A DNA stretch of 64,000 nucleotides from Euphorbia lathyris (lineage: Eukaryota; Streptophyta; Magnoliopsida; Malpighiales; Euphorbiaceae), in NCBI RefSeq assembly GCF_963576675.1, contig NC_088918.1, positions 38,659,501 to 38,723,500 of the forward strand. Direction: 5' to 3'. Shown piece after piece: positions 21,905 through 33,326 of this stretch. The notes under the pieces are model-generated. The model was not told where the DNA came from and did no database searches. It saw only the letters and a list, made by a program, of their open reading frames with translations. The translations under genes and the position numbers were made by a program. The number at the start of each line of letters is the position of its first letter. The stretch's first letter is position 1.

Positions 21905-22235
21905 TCCCAATAGTTCACGTGTCAACCTGCAACTACACATCCAAGAGGGGTCGTGTATGGTGAACCCACTCTGATACCGAAGTCAGTTTATGTGAAGGAA
22001 TGAAAGTTGATCACAATCAGTAAACAAAATTGTAAATGCAAGCTTAATAGAAATGAATGAATTTGTTTACCTTGAGCTAAGCTTACTTTATTTATACTGA
22101 GGTTGAGTTGTAGAAGATTGTTACAAATTGTCGAGTGGGGTGGACCACGTGTCTCGTGTTGATATGATGAAGTGTTCCTAGAGATCAATGACTAATATCC
22201 TTTAAGGTCACTTGGTCCGTGATTCCTGTGATTTG
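21905..22235 (-). mobile_element. 5' LTR region of the minus-strand gypsy element
   Basis: It resembles the split LTR at 7815-7983 plus 14900-15066. On the minus strand it has a TATA-like TATAAATAAAG near 22095 and then CTGACTTCGGTATCAGAGTGGG near 21985, the usual end of transcription-start and U5 sequence in this group of LTRs. The edges are approximate. Confidence 0.55.
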
Positions 22236-22694
22236 TAACGAATGAGTTAAACTTTTAATATGTAGTCATTTGATATATTTAATCACGTGATATTTTTATA
22301 TTTATTTTATATCACTAAGTAAACAAATATTAAAAAATCAGTATATAATATTTTCCAATAAGCAAACGGAGCCTCAATATTCCAAAAAACAATTAATATA
22401 GTGTATTACGTTGCTTTGTGAATGGCAACTTTATTAGTGTAAACCCAATTAAACTTTCTAATTAAAGAAAGGGTTGACCCGGTCAATGGTCATAGGTCTA
22501 CACTGTGCAGTCGTGGTGAGAGTAGTATTGAATGAAAACTTCTCATACATTTCCTTTCATGTAAGCAAGGAAGGAAATTAAACAAACAAACACTAAACTT
22601 TTTTATTCAATTATTATTATTACATGTTATACACGCAACGCAACGCAACTACTGTACTATACATTTATTTCAGATTGACCTTTAAGATCTGATC
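22236..22694. other. No gene seen
   Basis: About 460 bases of very AT-rich DNA between retroelement remnants. No feature is supported. Confidence 0.45.
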
Positions 22695-23680
22695 TTTTTA
22701 TTCAATTACAATTGCTTTTGACCTATCCAAAATTTGTATATTTAGCCCATGGTGCTACATTTGATCCATCACCTATCTGAATTAGTAAAATCAAACCCAA
22801 AATGAATGAAAAATTAATTTAGGTTGATTATGTTAGCACATAAACAATCTGCTGTGACATTTATGAAAATTTCAAAATCTCATTTGAATCTAAAAAGATA
22901 TTTTCCATCTTAACCTAGGTTCTTCTTCTTCTATTCCTTTTCACTTCCCAATTTCCATCTTCTCTGCAATCATTTCATAACTCTTTTCCAGATCTCAACT
23001 ACCCAAAATTTTCATTTTCTATTCTTTTTTCTTTATACAGGCTTGGATGCAAGTACCATACAAGCTTGTTTTTCTAATCATCAATTCAAAACAGTTTTTT
23101 TGTTTGTGCATTTTCAGGGATCTCTCTCAACAGTTTTTATTATTTTATTTATGAAACATGAAACCCCTTTCATAATTATCTAATCTATTTCTCATATTTA
23201 TTACTGCTTGCTCTGTTTCTTAACTTCAATTTTGATGGATTGTGCGACCTTCAAAGAAAATCGATTCCGACACCGTACTCTTTATTCATCGGTACAGATT
23301 AACATAGTGCTTATTAGGGATACGATGGGAACGAAGGAATTGTAGAATAAAAACGTCGGGGAACGTCAAAATCTCAGAAGAGAAGACGCCGGGAAAGAAA
23401 GAATGGCAGAAGACGACTGAAGTGGTGGTCGGTGAATCAAAGATGAAGAGACTGGATTGGGATGTAAAATATCCTTTCAGATTCAAATGAGATTTTGAAA
23501 TTTCACAAATGCCATAATAGATTGTTTATATGGTAAAAAAAAAAAAACTTTCCATCCATTTTGGGTTTGATTTTACTAATTCCGATAGATGAAGGGCTAA
23601 ATGTGACCAAATAATAGTTTAGAGGCTAAACATACAAATTTTGGATAGGTCGAGGGCCAAATAATGGGTTTTGCCTTACT
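22695..23680. mobile_element. Long-TIR non-coding element, about 1 kb
   Basis: The left side (CCTATCCAAAATTTGTAT, AATTAGTAAAATCAAACCC, AATTTCAAAATCTCATTTGA) is matched in the same order by the reversed right side over at least 220 bases. The outermost ends have diverged, so the target duplication was not found. The core holds a 66-codon minus frame of no recognisable family. The structure fits a non-autonomous MULE or foldback element. Confidence 0.65.
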
Positions 23681-24582
23681 TTTATACATAACCCAAAAAA
23701 AGAAAATTATAAATATTAACTTTAACAAAATTTTAGAAAATCAACAACTTATCATTAAAAGTGATTAAACGAATAGCTAGATAAAATAAAACTATAATTG
23801 AAATTATTTTGATCTAATACTTTCTAAATTTGCTTATTCCGTAACAATAAATATAAAAACTTATTAAACCTAAAACTTAAAAATACATTTTCGGTATTTT
23901 TTTTTCTCTTCTCCTACCTTTCAACATATTATAAAAATCAGTGTTGCAGGTTTGAGAGATCGAATGGATGAGAATCGAGAGTTAGTATTATGGATTTTAT
24001 ATTTAGTTGTTACAGAATAAACAAATTTAAGAAGTTAATGAGACATTTGTAAAGTTCAGGAAACTAATGTACTTTTATGAACTACGAGGTGATGTAGTAG
24101 AATAATTATTTTACTTTATGGGATGGAGTGTGCCTGGATTATTTTGTGATCTGTTAGAATAAAGTGCACTCTAATTTCTAATATGATGATTGTGTTAAAA
24201 TTTAAAAAGCGAAAATGCTTCAAATCTGTAATTAATTAATTAATTAATTACAGTTGTTACTAAACAGAAATAGTTGAATTTAATGCACTAGATGAAAATT
24301 CTGGATTTTAACTGTTATTAAAAAATAGAACAGAGACTTGTAGATGGTTAAAGTTACAGTGAAGTTGTTATTGGACCCAGCGGAAATTATGATAACATGT
24401 TCGCACATGAATATTTATCAACAACATTCAATATTAAAAAAACTTTAGAAAAAAAATGAAATTTGCCTATTGATTATCAAAAACTAAAATTTCAAAATTT
24501 AGCAAAAGTTTTTACAAAACTGCAACTACATCAAAATTTAACAAATTTCTCCATAAATTTGTAAATCAATTCTTTAACCGTA
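23681..24582. other. No gene seen
   Basis: About 900 bases of AT-rich DNA with a short TTAA-type repeat near 24230-24252. No frame, RNA gene or element edge is supported. Confidence 0.5.
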
Positions 24583-24752
24583 CATTAGTTCAGGGGCGGA
24601 GCCAGGACCTATAGATCGGAGGGGCTAGACCGTGGACAAAAAAAAAATTTAAATGCTACTTCAACATATTCATCAAAATAAAATGAACAATATAATAAAC
24701 AAATTATATCATAAAATGATAGTAAAAATTATGTGTACTTACAGTAAGAAAA

Positions 24753-25404
24753 TTAATGCCTAACAAGTGGCAATTTACCCCTCCGATTTGCCATGTTCTG
24801 AAAATTTTGCACAATTGCTTCATTTTCAACACCGACAAAAATTCTTTTCTCAACGTAACACACCATACAATCTGTGAGAAAGTCATCACCCATCTTGTTG
24901 CGCAAATCAGTCTTAATTAATTTCATTGCAGAAAAAGATCATTCAACAGAAGCGGTTGCAACGGTAAGATCAAAATCATCTCAATAAGTCGATATGTTAA
25001 AGGAAATAGAGAGTGATACTGCATTTGAACCATCTTCTTTGCAAGGACTCCAATATCAGTCAAACTAGAAAATGATGCATTCGATCTCATTTCAGAAATA
25101 AAGAGTTTGAGTTCCTCTTTAAGCTGAATTAGATCACAATAAGAAAAATCTTATGAATATAACTCAGCAAGACGAAGCACTTGTCGGTGATCAAAATTCT
25201 CAAAAGCATTTGTAGGATCAAGACATGACATACAAACAAGTAACTCTGTATTTGACTCGGGAAAACGATTATCAATTTCTGTAGCAAGACGATCAACAAC
25301 CTAGTATTTTTCAAATGCAAAAAAGTCAAACACTGTCTCTTCCCACTATTTGATGAAGACTCAATGTTTTGACCCTTGTCAACCGTTTTAAAAAATCTAC
25401 GCAT
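24753..25404 (-). pseudogene. hAT transposase, ZMYM1-like (TTF-type), internally deleted
   Basis: The start MRRFFKT is followed directly by C-terminal sequence, so most of the protein (about 700-800 residues in full members) is missing. The visible parts are an LxxLxxLAELY-like segment, then TVATASVE, SFSAMKLIKTDLRNKMGDDF and NRRGKLP. This is the hAT C-terminal dimerisation region as found in plant zinc-finger MYM-type-1-like transposases. Stops and frame changes break it, for example near 25140 and 24935. The catalytic core is gone, so it is not an active transposase. Confidence 0.8.
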
Positions 25405-25444
25405 CTCGTTTCTAAATAAAATAAAAACAAATAAACGAAATTAA

Positions 25445-25805
25445 TCCCCAACATACATAGAAATCCCAAAATTAGAAACCCCTAAATTAGAAATCCAATA
25501 ATAAACCCTAAATTAGAAATCCCTAAAATAGATTTCCTAAATTAAACCCTAAATTAGAAATCCAATAATAAACCCTAAGTTAGAAATCCCTAAAATAGAT
25601 TTCCTAAATTAAACCCTAAATTAGAAATCCCTAAGTTAGAAATCCAATAATAAACTCTAAGTTAGAAATCCCTAAATTAGATTTCCTAAATTAAACCCTA
25701 AGTTAGAAATCCCTAAATTAGATTTCCTAAATTAAACCCTAAATTAGAAATCCCTAAATTTGAAATCCAATAATAAACCCTAAATTAGATTAGATTTCCT
25801 AAATC
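25445..25805. repeat. CCTAAATTAGAAAT-type tandem repeats inside the hAT element
   Basis: Units built from TAAACCCTAAATTAGAAATCC and AAATTAGATTTCC alternate in irregular order over about 360 bases. TAAACCCTAA within them resembles the plant telo-box motif found in some promoters. The array lies upstream of the transposase remnant, where a promoter or 5' leader would be expected. Confidence 0.7.
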
Positions 25806-26170
25806 AATTGTAATTACTAAAGAATATTTAAGTAAACAACATATTAATAATTCTCCTAATAATAAACTCTAATTTAGAAATTATAAAACTCTAAACCTAG
25901 AAGAAATAAAATACAAAATGAGAATTAAGAAAACTTACTTAGAAATTGGTTGATTGAGAGAAGAATAGATGGACAATTGAAGTTTAGTAGAAAGTATGGT
26001 GTGATTTGGATATTTTTCCAAATTTTGAAATCAAAAACCTCTTTTCTTTCTCTTGTGTTTCGCACAAATAAAGAAAGAAGAAAAGGGAGTAGACAGAGAG
26101 CAACGCAGGGCAGGAGGCGGTAAGCTTTTTTATTCATTCGTTTTGGGCCTTTTAAGTTTAAAAAAATTAA

Positions 26171-26365
26171 ACAGATGGGAAGGGCGAAATTGCCCTTCCC
26201 ATCTGTCGACCCTCTTTCTGCTGAAGAAGATTACATCTTCTTCAGCAGCCGCCATGGCTGGAGGGTCGGCAGCCATGGCGGCTCCTGGCGGAGCCAGGGT
26301 GGAAAACCCCACTCTTGGGGTTTTCCGGCGGGGTCGGAGGGTCGACCGACCCTCCCCGCCCCCTC
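26171..26365. repeat. Row of perfect hairpins near the hAT terminus
   Basis: Consecutive inverted repeats are 26171-26185 with 26192-26206 (15-bp arms), 26218-26231 with 26235-26248 (14-bp arms), 26248-26259 with 26271-26282 (12-bp arms), 26280-26285 with 26290-26295 (6-bp arms) and 26301-26310 with 26317-26326 (10-bp arms), all without mismatch. GGGTCGG/CCGACCC-type repeats follow up to the TIR. hAT transposases are known to bind subterminal repeats, so this could be such a region in an unusual folded form. Confidence 0.85.
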
Positions 26366-26629
26366 TGGCTCCGCCCCTGCATTAGTTAGATATCCTCCGC
26401 ATCTCAGTAATCTTGAATACTCCCCCACTAACACCACTAAAGCTAAACGAGTCATTTGGTTTTTAAAATTTTAAAATTGGAATCTGAAAATGATGGAATC
26501 AGAATGAGTATTAGGGACATGAGTCATTTAACTCTATTGTTTTAAGAGAAGTGCCGATTTAGAGCTAACGTATAAAATTGTACAAATTTAACTCTAACAT
26601 TTTTAAAAAAGATTAATTTTAGTCCTATG

Positions 26630-29535
26630 TTGACTCTCTGATTCCGAGTAACCTTAATAATGTTTATGAAATTGTTCCTTGCTTGGTTACAGATTTAGAA
26701 AATGCGGACTTGTTGCGTTGCCCGGACTATATGGAAGTGCGTCGGGCGGTCTTTGCTATGGACAGTGGCAGCTCACCTGGTCCTGATGGCTTCACGGGTA
26801 TCTTCTGCCAGACCTTCTGGGATATTATGGGGTAGGATGTTTTTGAAATGGTTAAGAGTTTTTTCCTTACTGGGAATATTGTGCCTGGTTTATGTTCTAG
26901 CATCATGACTCTAATTCCTAAGGTGGATGGTGCACTCTCAATTGATCAATACAGACCTATTGCAATGAGCAATTTTAGTTACAAAATTATTGCAAAGATG
27001 CTGGCTGAAAGACTGGCTATTGTTGCTGCACGGGTAGTCTCTGCTAATCAGTTTGGCTTCATCCCTGGTCGAAGTATTCATCAGTGTATCGCTCTAGCTT
27101 CTGAGGGCACGAATACACTTCGTAAAAAATGCTTTGGGGGTAATATGGCCCTAAAAGTTGATATACGGAAGGCGTTTGATACGCTTGATTGGAATTTCCT
27201 CCTTGCTGTTCTGGAGGCCTTTGGTTTTTCTCTTCAATTTCGGGATTGGATTTTGAATATCTTGTTCGCAGCCCGTATTTCTATTTTAAATAATGCTTCC
27301 ACTAGTGCATATTTTTGCTGCTCGAGGGGTGTGAGGCAAGGGGACCCTTTGTCACCGATTCTTTTTGGGATTGTAGAAGATTTTTTGAGTCTCTAGATTG
27401 CTTCCCTGAGTGAGTCTGGGCAATTAGATCCGATGCTTTACACGAATACTACGAATTTTTTTACTCATATGTTATACGCGGATGATATTCTCCTATTTTG
27501 TAAGGCTACCACTCATAATCTTAACCGGATTGATAGTATTTTTGAAACTTATGATGCAATTTCAAGTCAACGTGTTAACTGGCAAAAATCTGAGATCTGT
27601 TTGAGTCTGTCAGTTGTAGCTAGGCGTGGGAGTCTTCTGGCGGAAATCATGGGCATTCATCGAGGCTCTGTTCCCTTTTGCTATCTTGGCGTCCCATTAT
27701 TCTTTGGCGCTCTACGGAGCAGGCAGCTTTCGAGTCTGGCTGACAAAATAGTGGCAAGGTTTAGTAAGTGGAAAGGTAGTTGCTTATCCATGACTAGGAG
27801 GGTGGCATTGATAAATTCTGTCATTATAGGAAGCTTTATGCACTCATTTATTGTATATAAACTGCAGATGGCCTTAATTTCTAGAATGAGGCGCTGTATG
27901 AGGAATTTTGTTTGGACAGGATCAATAACTGATCGGAAGTTAGTCACTGTGCCTTGGAGGATTTGCTGTCAGAAGGTCTCTAAGGGAGGACTTGGGATTA
28001 AAGATTTGCTTGTGTTGAATAAAGCTCTCATGGGAAAACTAGCTGATCCAAGGTCAATCCTTGTGTTTCCGTCTCCTCAGGTTACGACTTATTAATAGGA
28101 CGGGGAGACCGCCAAATTGGATTTTTAATTCCTCAATCTGGACGTCAATTAGAGCAGTTTATTCAGTCATTCGGGAGCACTGCTTCTGGTGGATCGGTAC
28201 TACTTCGAACTTGAGCTTCTGGTTTGATGCTTGGATCGATCTGTCGGTGGCTGAACCAGCCCATTTAAATGCCAGTCAGAGACGGAACTGTCACAGCTTG
28301 GTGGATGATTTTTTACATGGTAACTGCTGGAATTTGCCGGATTTGTCTGAGGAGGTTCAGAATAGAAATCGGTCAGTCAGTAGAGGGCGTGATGATGCCG
28401 ACGTTTGTGTCTGGAAGCCGATGGTGGGGTGAGCTTTCTGTAAAGTTTTTTTATGCATGGTTGCATCCAAGGGCGGCTCCTCAGGCATGGTGTCGCTTTA
28501 TTTGGTGTGCTTTTATTCCACCGGCCCACTCTTTAGTTTATTGGCGAGCTTACCTTGGGTATCTACCGACATATGATCAATTGAGGATTCACAGCTGTAT
28601 TATCGCATCTTGTTGCCCCCTGTGCCAATTGGAGAATGAATCATTAAACCATGTCTTTATAACTTGCCAGTTTTCACAGGAGATTTGGAAGGGTATCACC
28701 TTGCTGTTTGGTCGTCAGTTAGATTCGATTTTGTCGGTTTTGGAATTGATTGAAGCTTCTGTTCGTTTCCGCTTTAGCTCTCAGATTAGAGAATCGCAGT
28801 CTGCGGCGATTGTTAATAGTGTGTGGGCAATTTGGCTAACTAGAAATAAAATAATTTTTGATGATGAAGTTCCGTGCATAACGACAGTTCTAAGACGAAT
28901 CTGGCGGGCTATTAAGGATTCTTCGATATTGGGGGGCGGACACATTTGGAATTCTGCAGTTGAGGTCCAGATTCTTCGTGAGTTGGGAATTGATAGTCGA
29001 TATGCTCGGGCACCATGGACTCGACAGGACTGTTGGTAGCGGCCTATGACGTCATGGGTCAAGATTAACACGGATGCTTCCGTTGTGAGTTTTTCTGGTA
29101 ATGCCAGTTGCAGGGGCATCTTCAGATCCTCGTCGGGTGTTTGGATGGGAGCTTTTGCCTTCTCGCTGGATTGTTCATTCGCATATCTTACGGAACTAAC
29201 AACGGCTATTCGTGCGATTACCATGGCAGTTGATCGGGGCTAGCGTCGAATCTGGTTGGAGAGTGATTCGATGTACATAGTGTATGTCTTCCGCTCCCGG
29301 ACACGTTCAATCCCTTGGCAGGTAAGACAGAATTGGTTGAATTGTCTCGCTCTTATGGATTCTTTGCTCTTGGTGGTTTCTCATGTTTACCGAGAAGGTA
29401 ATACCGTGGCAGATGCTTTGGCTAATTATGGTCGTCTTGTGACGGGTCTTCACTGGTGGGACTCGGTTCCCAGTTTTTGTAATTTTGTGTACTTTAGGGA
29501 CATTATGGGAGGCTTTTCTTATCGCTTTTCCTAAT
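26630..29535 (+). pseudogene. LINE (L1-type non-LTR retrotransposon): RT, zf-RVT and RNase H, 5'-truncated
   Basis: The reverse transcriptase region starts with a spacer containing SGSSPGPDGF, then DQYRPIAMSNF, QFGFIPGRSI, KAFDTLDW, RQGDPLSP and the catalytic YADD near 27470. The thumb-like region contains CYLGVPLFFG. The C-terminal zinc-binding region follows (28440-28690, CCPLCQLENESLNHVFITC), then RNase H (29046-29535: KINTDASV, then EGNTVADALANYG). The endonuclease and ORF1 are absent. In-frame stops lie at 26833, 27394, near 29037 and 29241, and there are frame changes at about 28065 and 28400. It encodes nothing usable now. RNase H at the C-terminus fits the plant L1 subgroup that gained this domain. 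Confidence 0.9.
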
Positions 29536-29539
29536 CTCC

Positions 29540-30385
29540 GGTTTTGACTATTTGTAATAAATTTGAAGAAGTTGAAAATCCTCAACTGACAAACTAAACT
29601 TGAAGGAATTTAGGAATCCTCAATTGAACCCTAACTCTCTCAAGGGAATTTTTTTTTTATCATTTTACTGATAAAAAGATGCATTACAAGATGAAAATTG
29701 GGCTTTATATACCCACTACACCCTACAAATGAAACTACAATAAAACCCTAAGAACAAACTATTTTAATATACATTAAAAGGGCTAAAAATGATAAAGTAC
29801 AATGGTAGACTAATAAATACTGAGTGGCAGAACTGTAATAAGGTGAATGGTAGAAGATGTAAATAACTAGTGACACAACTATAAATAGGAGGCAATTGAA
29901 ATATTGAGGGCTGCTGGTGTTGGCATTTACACGACATGTCAAACTCTTGACACACCATGTGAATTCTAATTTGAGAACCTGAAAGCTACTGTTCTCCGCC
30001 ACACAACGTGTGGCTTGTTGACACGTTATGTAAATTCTTTTTTTCCAAACGGTTTGTCATTTCTTCCACTTGACGTGTCGCCCTTTGAGACACCGTCTCG
30101 TACGAAACCTCAAATTGTCTCACTTGGTACTAATTTCTCGGGATAATAAGAACACAATGATCTCCAATTCTTCCATGTTGCTTCGAGTTGAACCCCTTTG
30201 ACTTGACTTATCCCGACAACCTATTTTAATATATTTGGTCTGCTTGATGTCCTTATTAAGATTAGACAACTTGGATCTCATCCTTGTTGACATGTCTCTT
30301 ATCGATAACTCAATCTCCAACTACAGCTTTTGCAATAAATGAATATTACCAGACGATGTTAATGATGGTTTGTAGTGACAAGTAA
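29540..30385 (-). other. Unassigned, possibly an LTR remnant
   Basis: No gene is supported. On the minus strand a TATA-like TATATAAAG lies at about 29713 followed by T-rich and AGGGTT-containing DNA, so a minus-strand LTR is possible, but no edges or partner were found. The minus frame at 30120-30320 is basic and not recognisable. Confidence 0.3.
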
Positions 30386-30417
30386 ATTAATAATAATAAT
30401 AATAATAATAATAATTA
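30386..30417. repeat. TAA simple repeat
   Basis: A run of about nine TAA units lies just upstream of the gypsy 5' LTR. Confidence 0.9.
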
Positions 30418-30542
30418 GTAAGGTAAGAGGGAATCAAATTCGATTAATGTGGTAAGAAATGGGAACCAATATTCCTAAAAATTGAGAATATGATTTTTAT
30501 TAATTATTATTTTTGGTTCAACCAAACAATGAGAAAGGAAAC

Positions 30543-30978
30543 TGATATGACCATAACACACGTAATCAATCAGGCATCTCATGTTAACGGTTATATACCT
30601 CCACATAATCCTAAAAGTTATTAAATGGTTTACTAATTACATCCACGATTGAAAACTGTATCCTTCTGATAACTCCCAAGTAACCTCCACCCATGTAACT
30701 TCCTCATTTAATTCCTATAAATAGCCTTTCAATTAAGGAGATGGGGGTTGGATTTCGAGAGATACAAGAGTACCATTAGTACGGTATCTAACTTAGGCAT
30801 CAGAGTGTTTGTGGGAAGATCGCTTCCCACACTGTAACAGGTACAATCATCAAAGAACATCAATCGTCATCAAAGAACATCAATCGTCATCATTCTGATT
30901 GGAAGGACCGCCTTCCTTCCGAAGTTCATCGATTAATCTCCCCTCCTACAAATTTATTGTATAGTCCAAGCTACAACA
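30543..30978 (+). mobile_element. 5' LTR (436 bp) of a Ty3/gypsy element
   Basis: It starts TGATATGACC and ends CTACAACA, two bases before a primer binding site. Positions 30543-30948 match 36625-37030 without gaps and with about 13 differences, so this element is older than the one at 7984. It has a TATA-like TATAAATAGCC at 30716-30726 and a direct repeat of CATCAAAGAACATCAATCGT in its last third. Confidence 0.85.
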
Positions 30979-30980
30979 AT

Positions 30981-30998
30981 TGGCGCCGTCTGTGGGAA
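30981..30998 (+). promoter_or_regulatory. Primer binding site
   Basis: TGGCGCCGTCTGTGGGAA follows the LTR after two bases. It is the common primer binding site of plant Tat-type Ty3/gypsy elements. Confidence 0.85.
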
Positions 30999-31051
30999 AT
31001 ACGATCAAAAAGTCATTTTTTCAGGTTACTTCTGTTCTTAGTCCAAAGGAG

Positions 31052-32579
31052 ATGCCTCCCAAGAGATCTCAAGTTCCACCTTCGCAAACATCCCATATTC
31101 AAGCCGAGCATAACGCACACCCTAACAATGAAGAAGAACGTGTTGAACACGTTGAAGACCAACACGGACCATCAAGAACTAATCCACCCACTGTCCTTTT
31201 AGCGGAATATGAAGCCTTAAATAAAAAGTTTGATGAAAACAACAACACACTTCAAGAGTTAATGCTCTTTGTTCAGGAAGAAATGCGTGACAAGGAGTTT
31301 TGAAACAAGGAAAAATGTCCTGAAGGTGAGTCACCACACGATGAAACATCAGAGCCACACGAAGGAAGAAAACGTAAGGGAAATAACATAAAAATCCATG
31401 AGGTTGTGGAAAGTTCCTGCAAAGAAAATTCAAAAGTGCATGAAAAGGTTGGAGAAGAATCCATCTTCAGCGCAAGAGAGACTGTAGATCTCAAGAAGAT
31501 GATAGAAGAAGTGTTGGAACAAAAGAAGTTGGTTCCAAACAATGAAGAACAAACAACACGAAAAGTTCCTTTTACAGGAGAAATCATGAACAAGCCTCTC
31601 CCTAGGATGTTCAAGATGCCACAACTAGCCACTTACTCTGGAAAAGGCGATCCTTATGATGTGTCGAGCTTTCTCTCTCACTTTGTTAGATCATGCTCAT
31701 ACTTGGTTCAATAGCTTAAAGGAGGGCTCCATCTCCAACTTTGATCAGTTAAGAAAAGAATTCATAAAAGCATTCATCATCAACACTAAAAGGAAGAAGG
31801 ATGCAATGTATCTCCTTACAATAAAACAAGATGAAAGAGAAAGTTTGAAAGACTATGCAGAAAGGTTTCGTGCTGCAACTTTAGAGATTCATGATCTCCA
31901 AGTTGGAATGGCAGTTGCAGGAGTACTTCAGGGAACGAGATCGCGGGATCTCCAAAAATCTCTCTCTTATGATCAACCTTTAACCTTGGGGGATTTGTTC
32001 AGTCGAGCCAATAAATTCATCCTTTCTGAAGATGTGATGAGGAATATACTAGGGAGAGGAAATCAAGATAAAAAAAGGAAGGAGAGGGACGAGGTTGATG
32101 ATGTAAAAAAGGGAAATGGGAGAGGAAATAAAGCAAGACATGCTCCAAAGTTGAGATATGAGAATTTCAAACCTTTACTCCAACCACGTTCTAATATCCT
32201 GGCAGCCATTGAGAGATCCGGACTCCTTACATTCCCTCCCAATGCCAACAGAACGATGGGCAAATTTACGGATGCTTATTGTCGATTCCACAAAACTCAT
32301 GGTCACTCAACTGATCGATGTAGGCAATTGATGAATGAAATAGAATCATTGGTACGACAAGGTAAGCTTGAAAATTTCGTTTATGCAGAAATGTGGAGAA
32401 GGGAAAAACCACAAAACTCAAAGGAAGAAATATACATGGAGAACCGAGAAAATGATGGTCGAACATATGCCAAAGGAAAGGAAGAAAAAAAAGATAAAGT
32501 CGTAGCCCTTGATAACAAGCCGGCATATCCAACAATAAATGTTATCTCGGGGGGGGGGGGGGGGAACTTTAGCTGGTGA
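31052..32579 (+). pseudogene. Ty3/gypsy gag, broken
   Basis: The chosen ATG at 31052 opens MPPKRSQVPP. The reading is stopped by TGA at 31301-31303, continues in the same frame to about 31660 (MPQLATYSGKGDPYD), then changes frame at MCRAFSLTLLDHAHTWFNSL. The expected link between GDPY and MCRAFSL is missing, so a deletion caused the shift. The gag domain ends in a cysteine/histidine segment CRFHKTHGHSTDRC. The end of the frame is set by a run of 16 G residues at 32549-32564, after which the protein sense continues in another frame. It is of the Tat-like gag type and is not functional. Confidence 0.85.
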
Positions 32580-33326
32580 ATCCTCTTCATCAAGGAAGGC
32601 TTATGCTAGACAAGCTTATGAAGTCAATAATGTGATGAAAGTTCAAGAAGAAGAGTCCATAACTTTTACTCCGGCAGATCAAGGAAATGTTGTTATACCC
32701 CATGATGATGCATTGGCGATTTCCGCTATCATAATGAAGTTTTCAGTAGAAAGAATTCTCATTGAGAGTGGGAGTTCGGTCAACCTCCTCTATTGGAATT
32801 GTTTTGAGAAGATGAACTTGTCTTTAGATAGATTGAAGAAGGTGTCGGCTCCACTCTTTAGTTTCTCAGGGGAAGCCGTCCAGGTGGCAGGGTCTATCCA
32901 ATTACCAATCACGTTGGGCGACGAACCTTGTAATGTTACGAGGATGGTTAATTTTATGGTTGTCAAATCAATATCTCTAGCCTACAATGTGATACTAGGA
33001 AGACCACTGATTATCGGCATGGGAGCCATGATATTTCCAGGATACTTATTGATGAAGTTTCCTACACCAAACGGCATAGGGCAAGTGAGAGGAGATCAAA
33101 AGAAGGCTCGCAACTGCTACGTTTCTTCCATTAAAGGAAAGCATGGTGTGAGTGCAGAAACGATGGCAATTTCAGAAGAATCTGATAATACGCCAAAACC
33201 AAAGCCAGTTGAAGAAGTTGAATCAATACAACTAAAAGAAGACGATCCAGAAAAAATAACATATATTGGAAGTAAAATGGCAGAAGAGGTGAAGGATGAA
33301 GTAATTGCATGCCTTAAGAGGAACGT
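32539..33326 (+). pseudogene. Ty3/gypsy protease region
   Basis: This frame continues gag after the poly-G slip with GESSSSRKAYARQAYEV. The aspartic protease segment reads RILIESGSSVNLLYWN: where the catalytic aspartate is expected (D-S/T-G), the sequence shows Glu. Further on, NVILGRPLIIGMGAM is the conserved protease C-terminal part. The frame stops only because a solo LTR is inserted at 33327. The Asp-to-Glu change would be expected to abolish or strongly reduce activity. Confidence 0.8.

Larger units (their letters stand above)
24591..26379 (-). mobile_element. Defective hAT transposon, 1789 bp, exact TIRs and 8-bp target duplication
   Basis: It starts CAGGGGCGGAGCCAG and ends with the exact reverse complement CTGGCTCCGCCCCTG. 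CATTAGTT lies directly outside both ends (24583-24590 and 26380-26387). An 8-bp duplication is the signature of hAT transposition. A deleted transposase gene lies on the minus strand, and a GC-rich cluster of hairpins lies near the 5' end of that gene's strand. Such an element could be moved only by transposase supplied elsewhere. Confidence 0.92.

Noticed and set aside
30120..30320. Basic 66-codon minus frame
   Set aside because: A retroelement origin is possible, but no conserved gag motif is visible.
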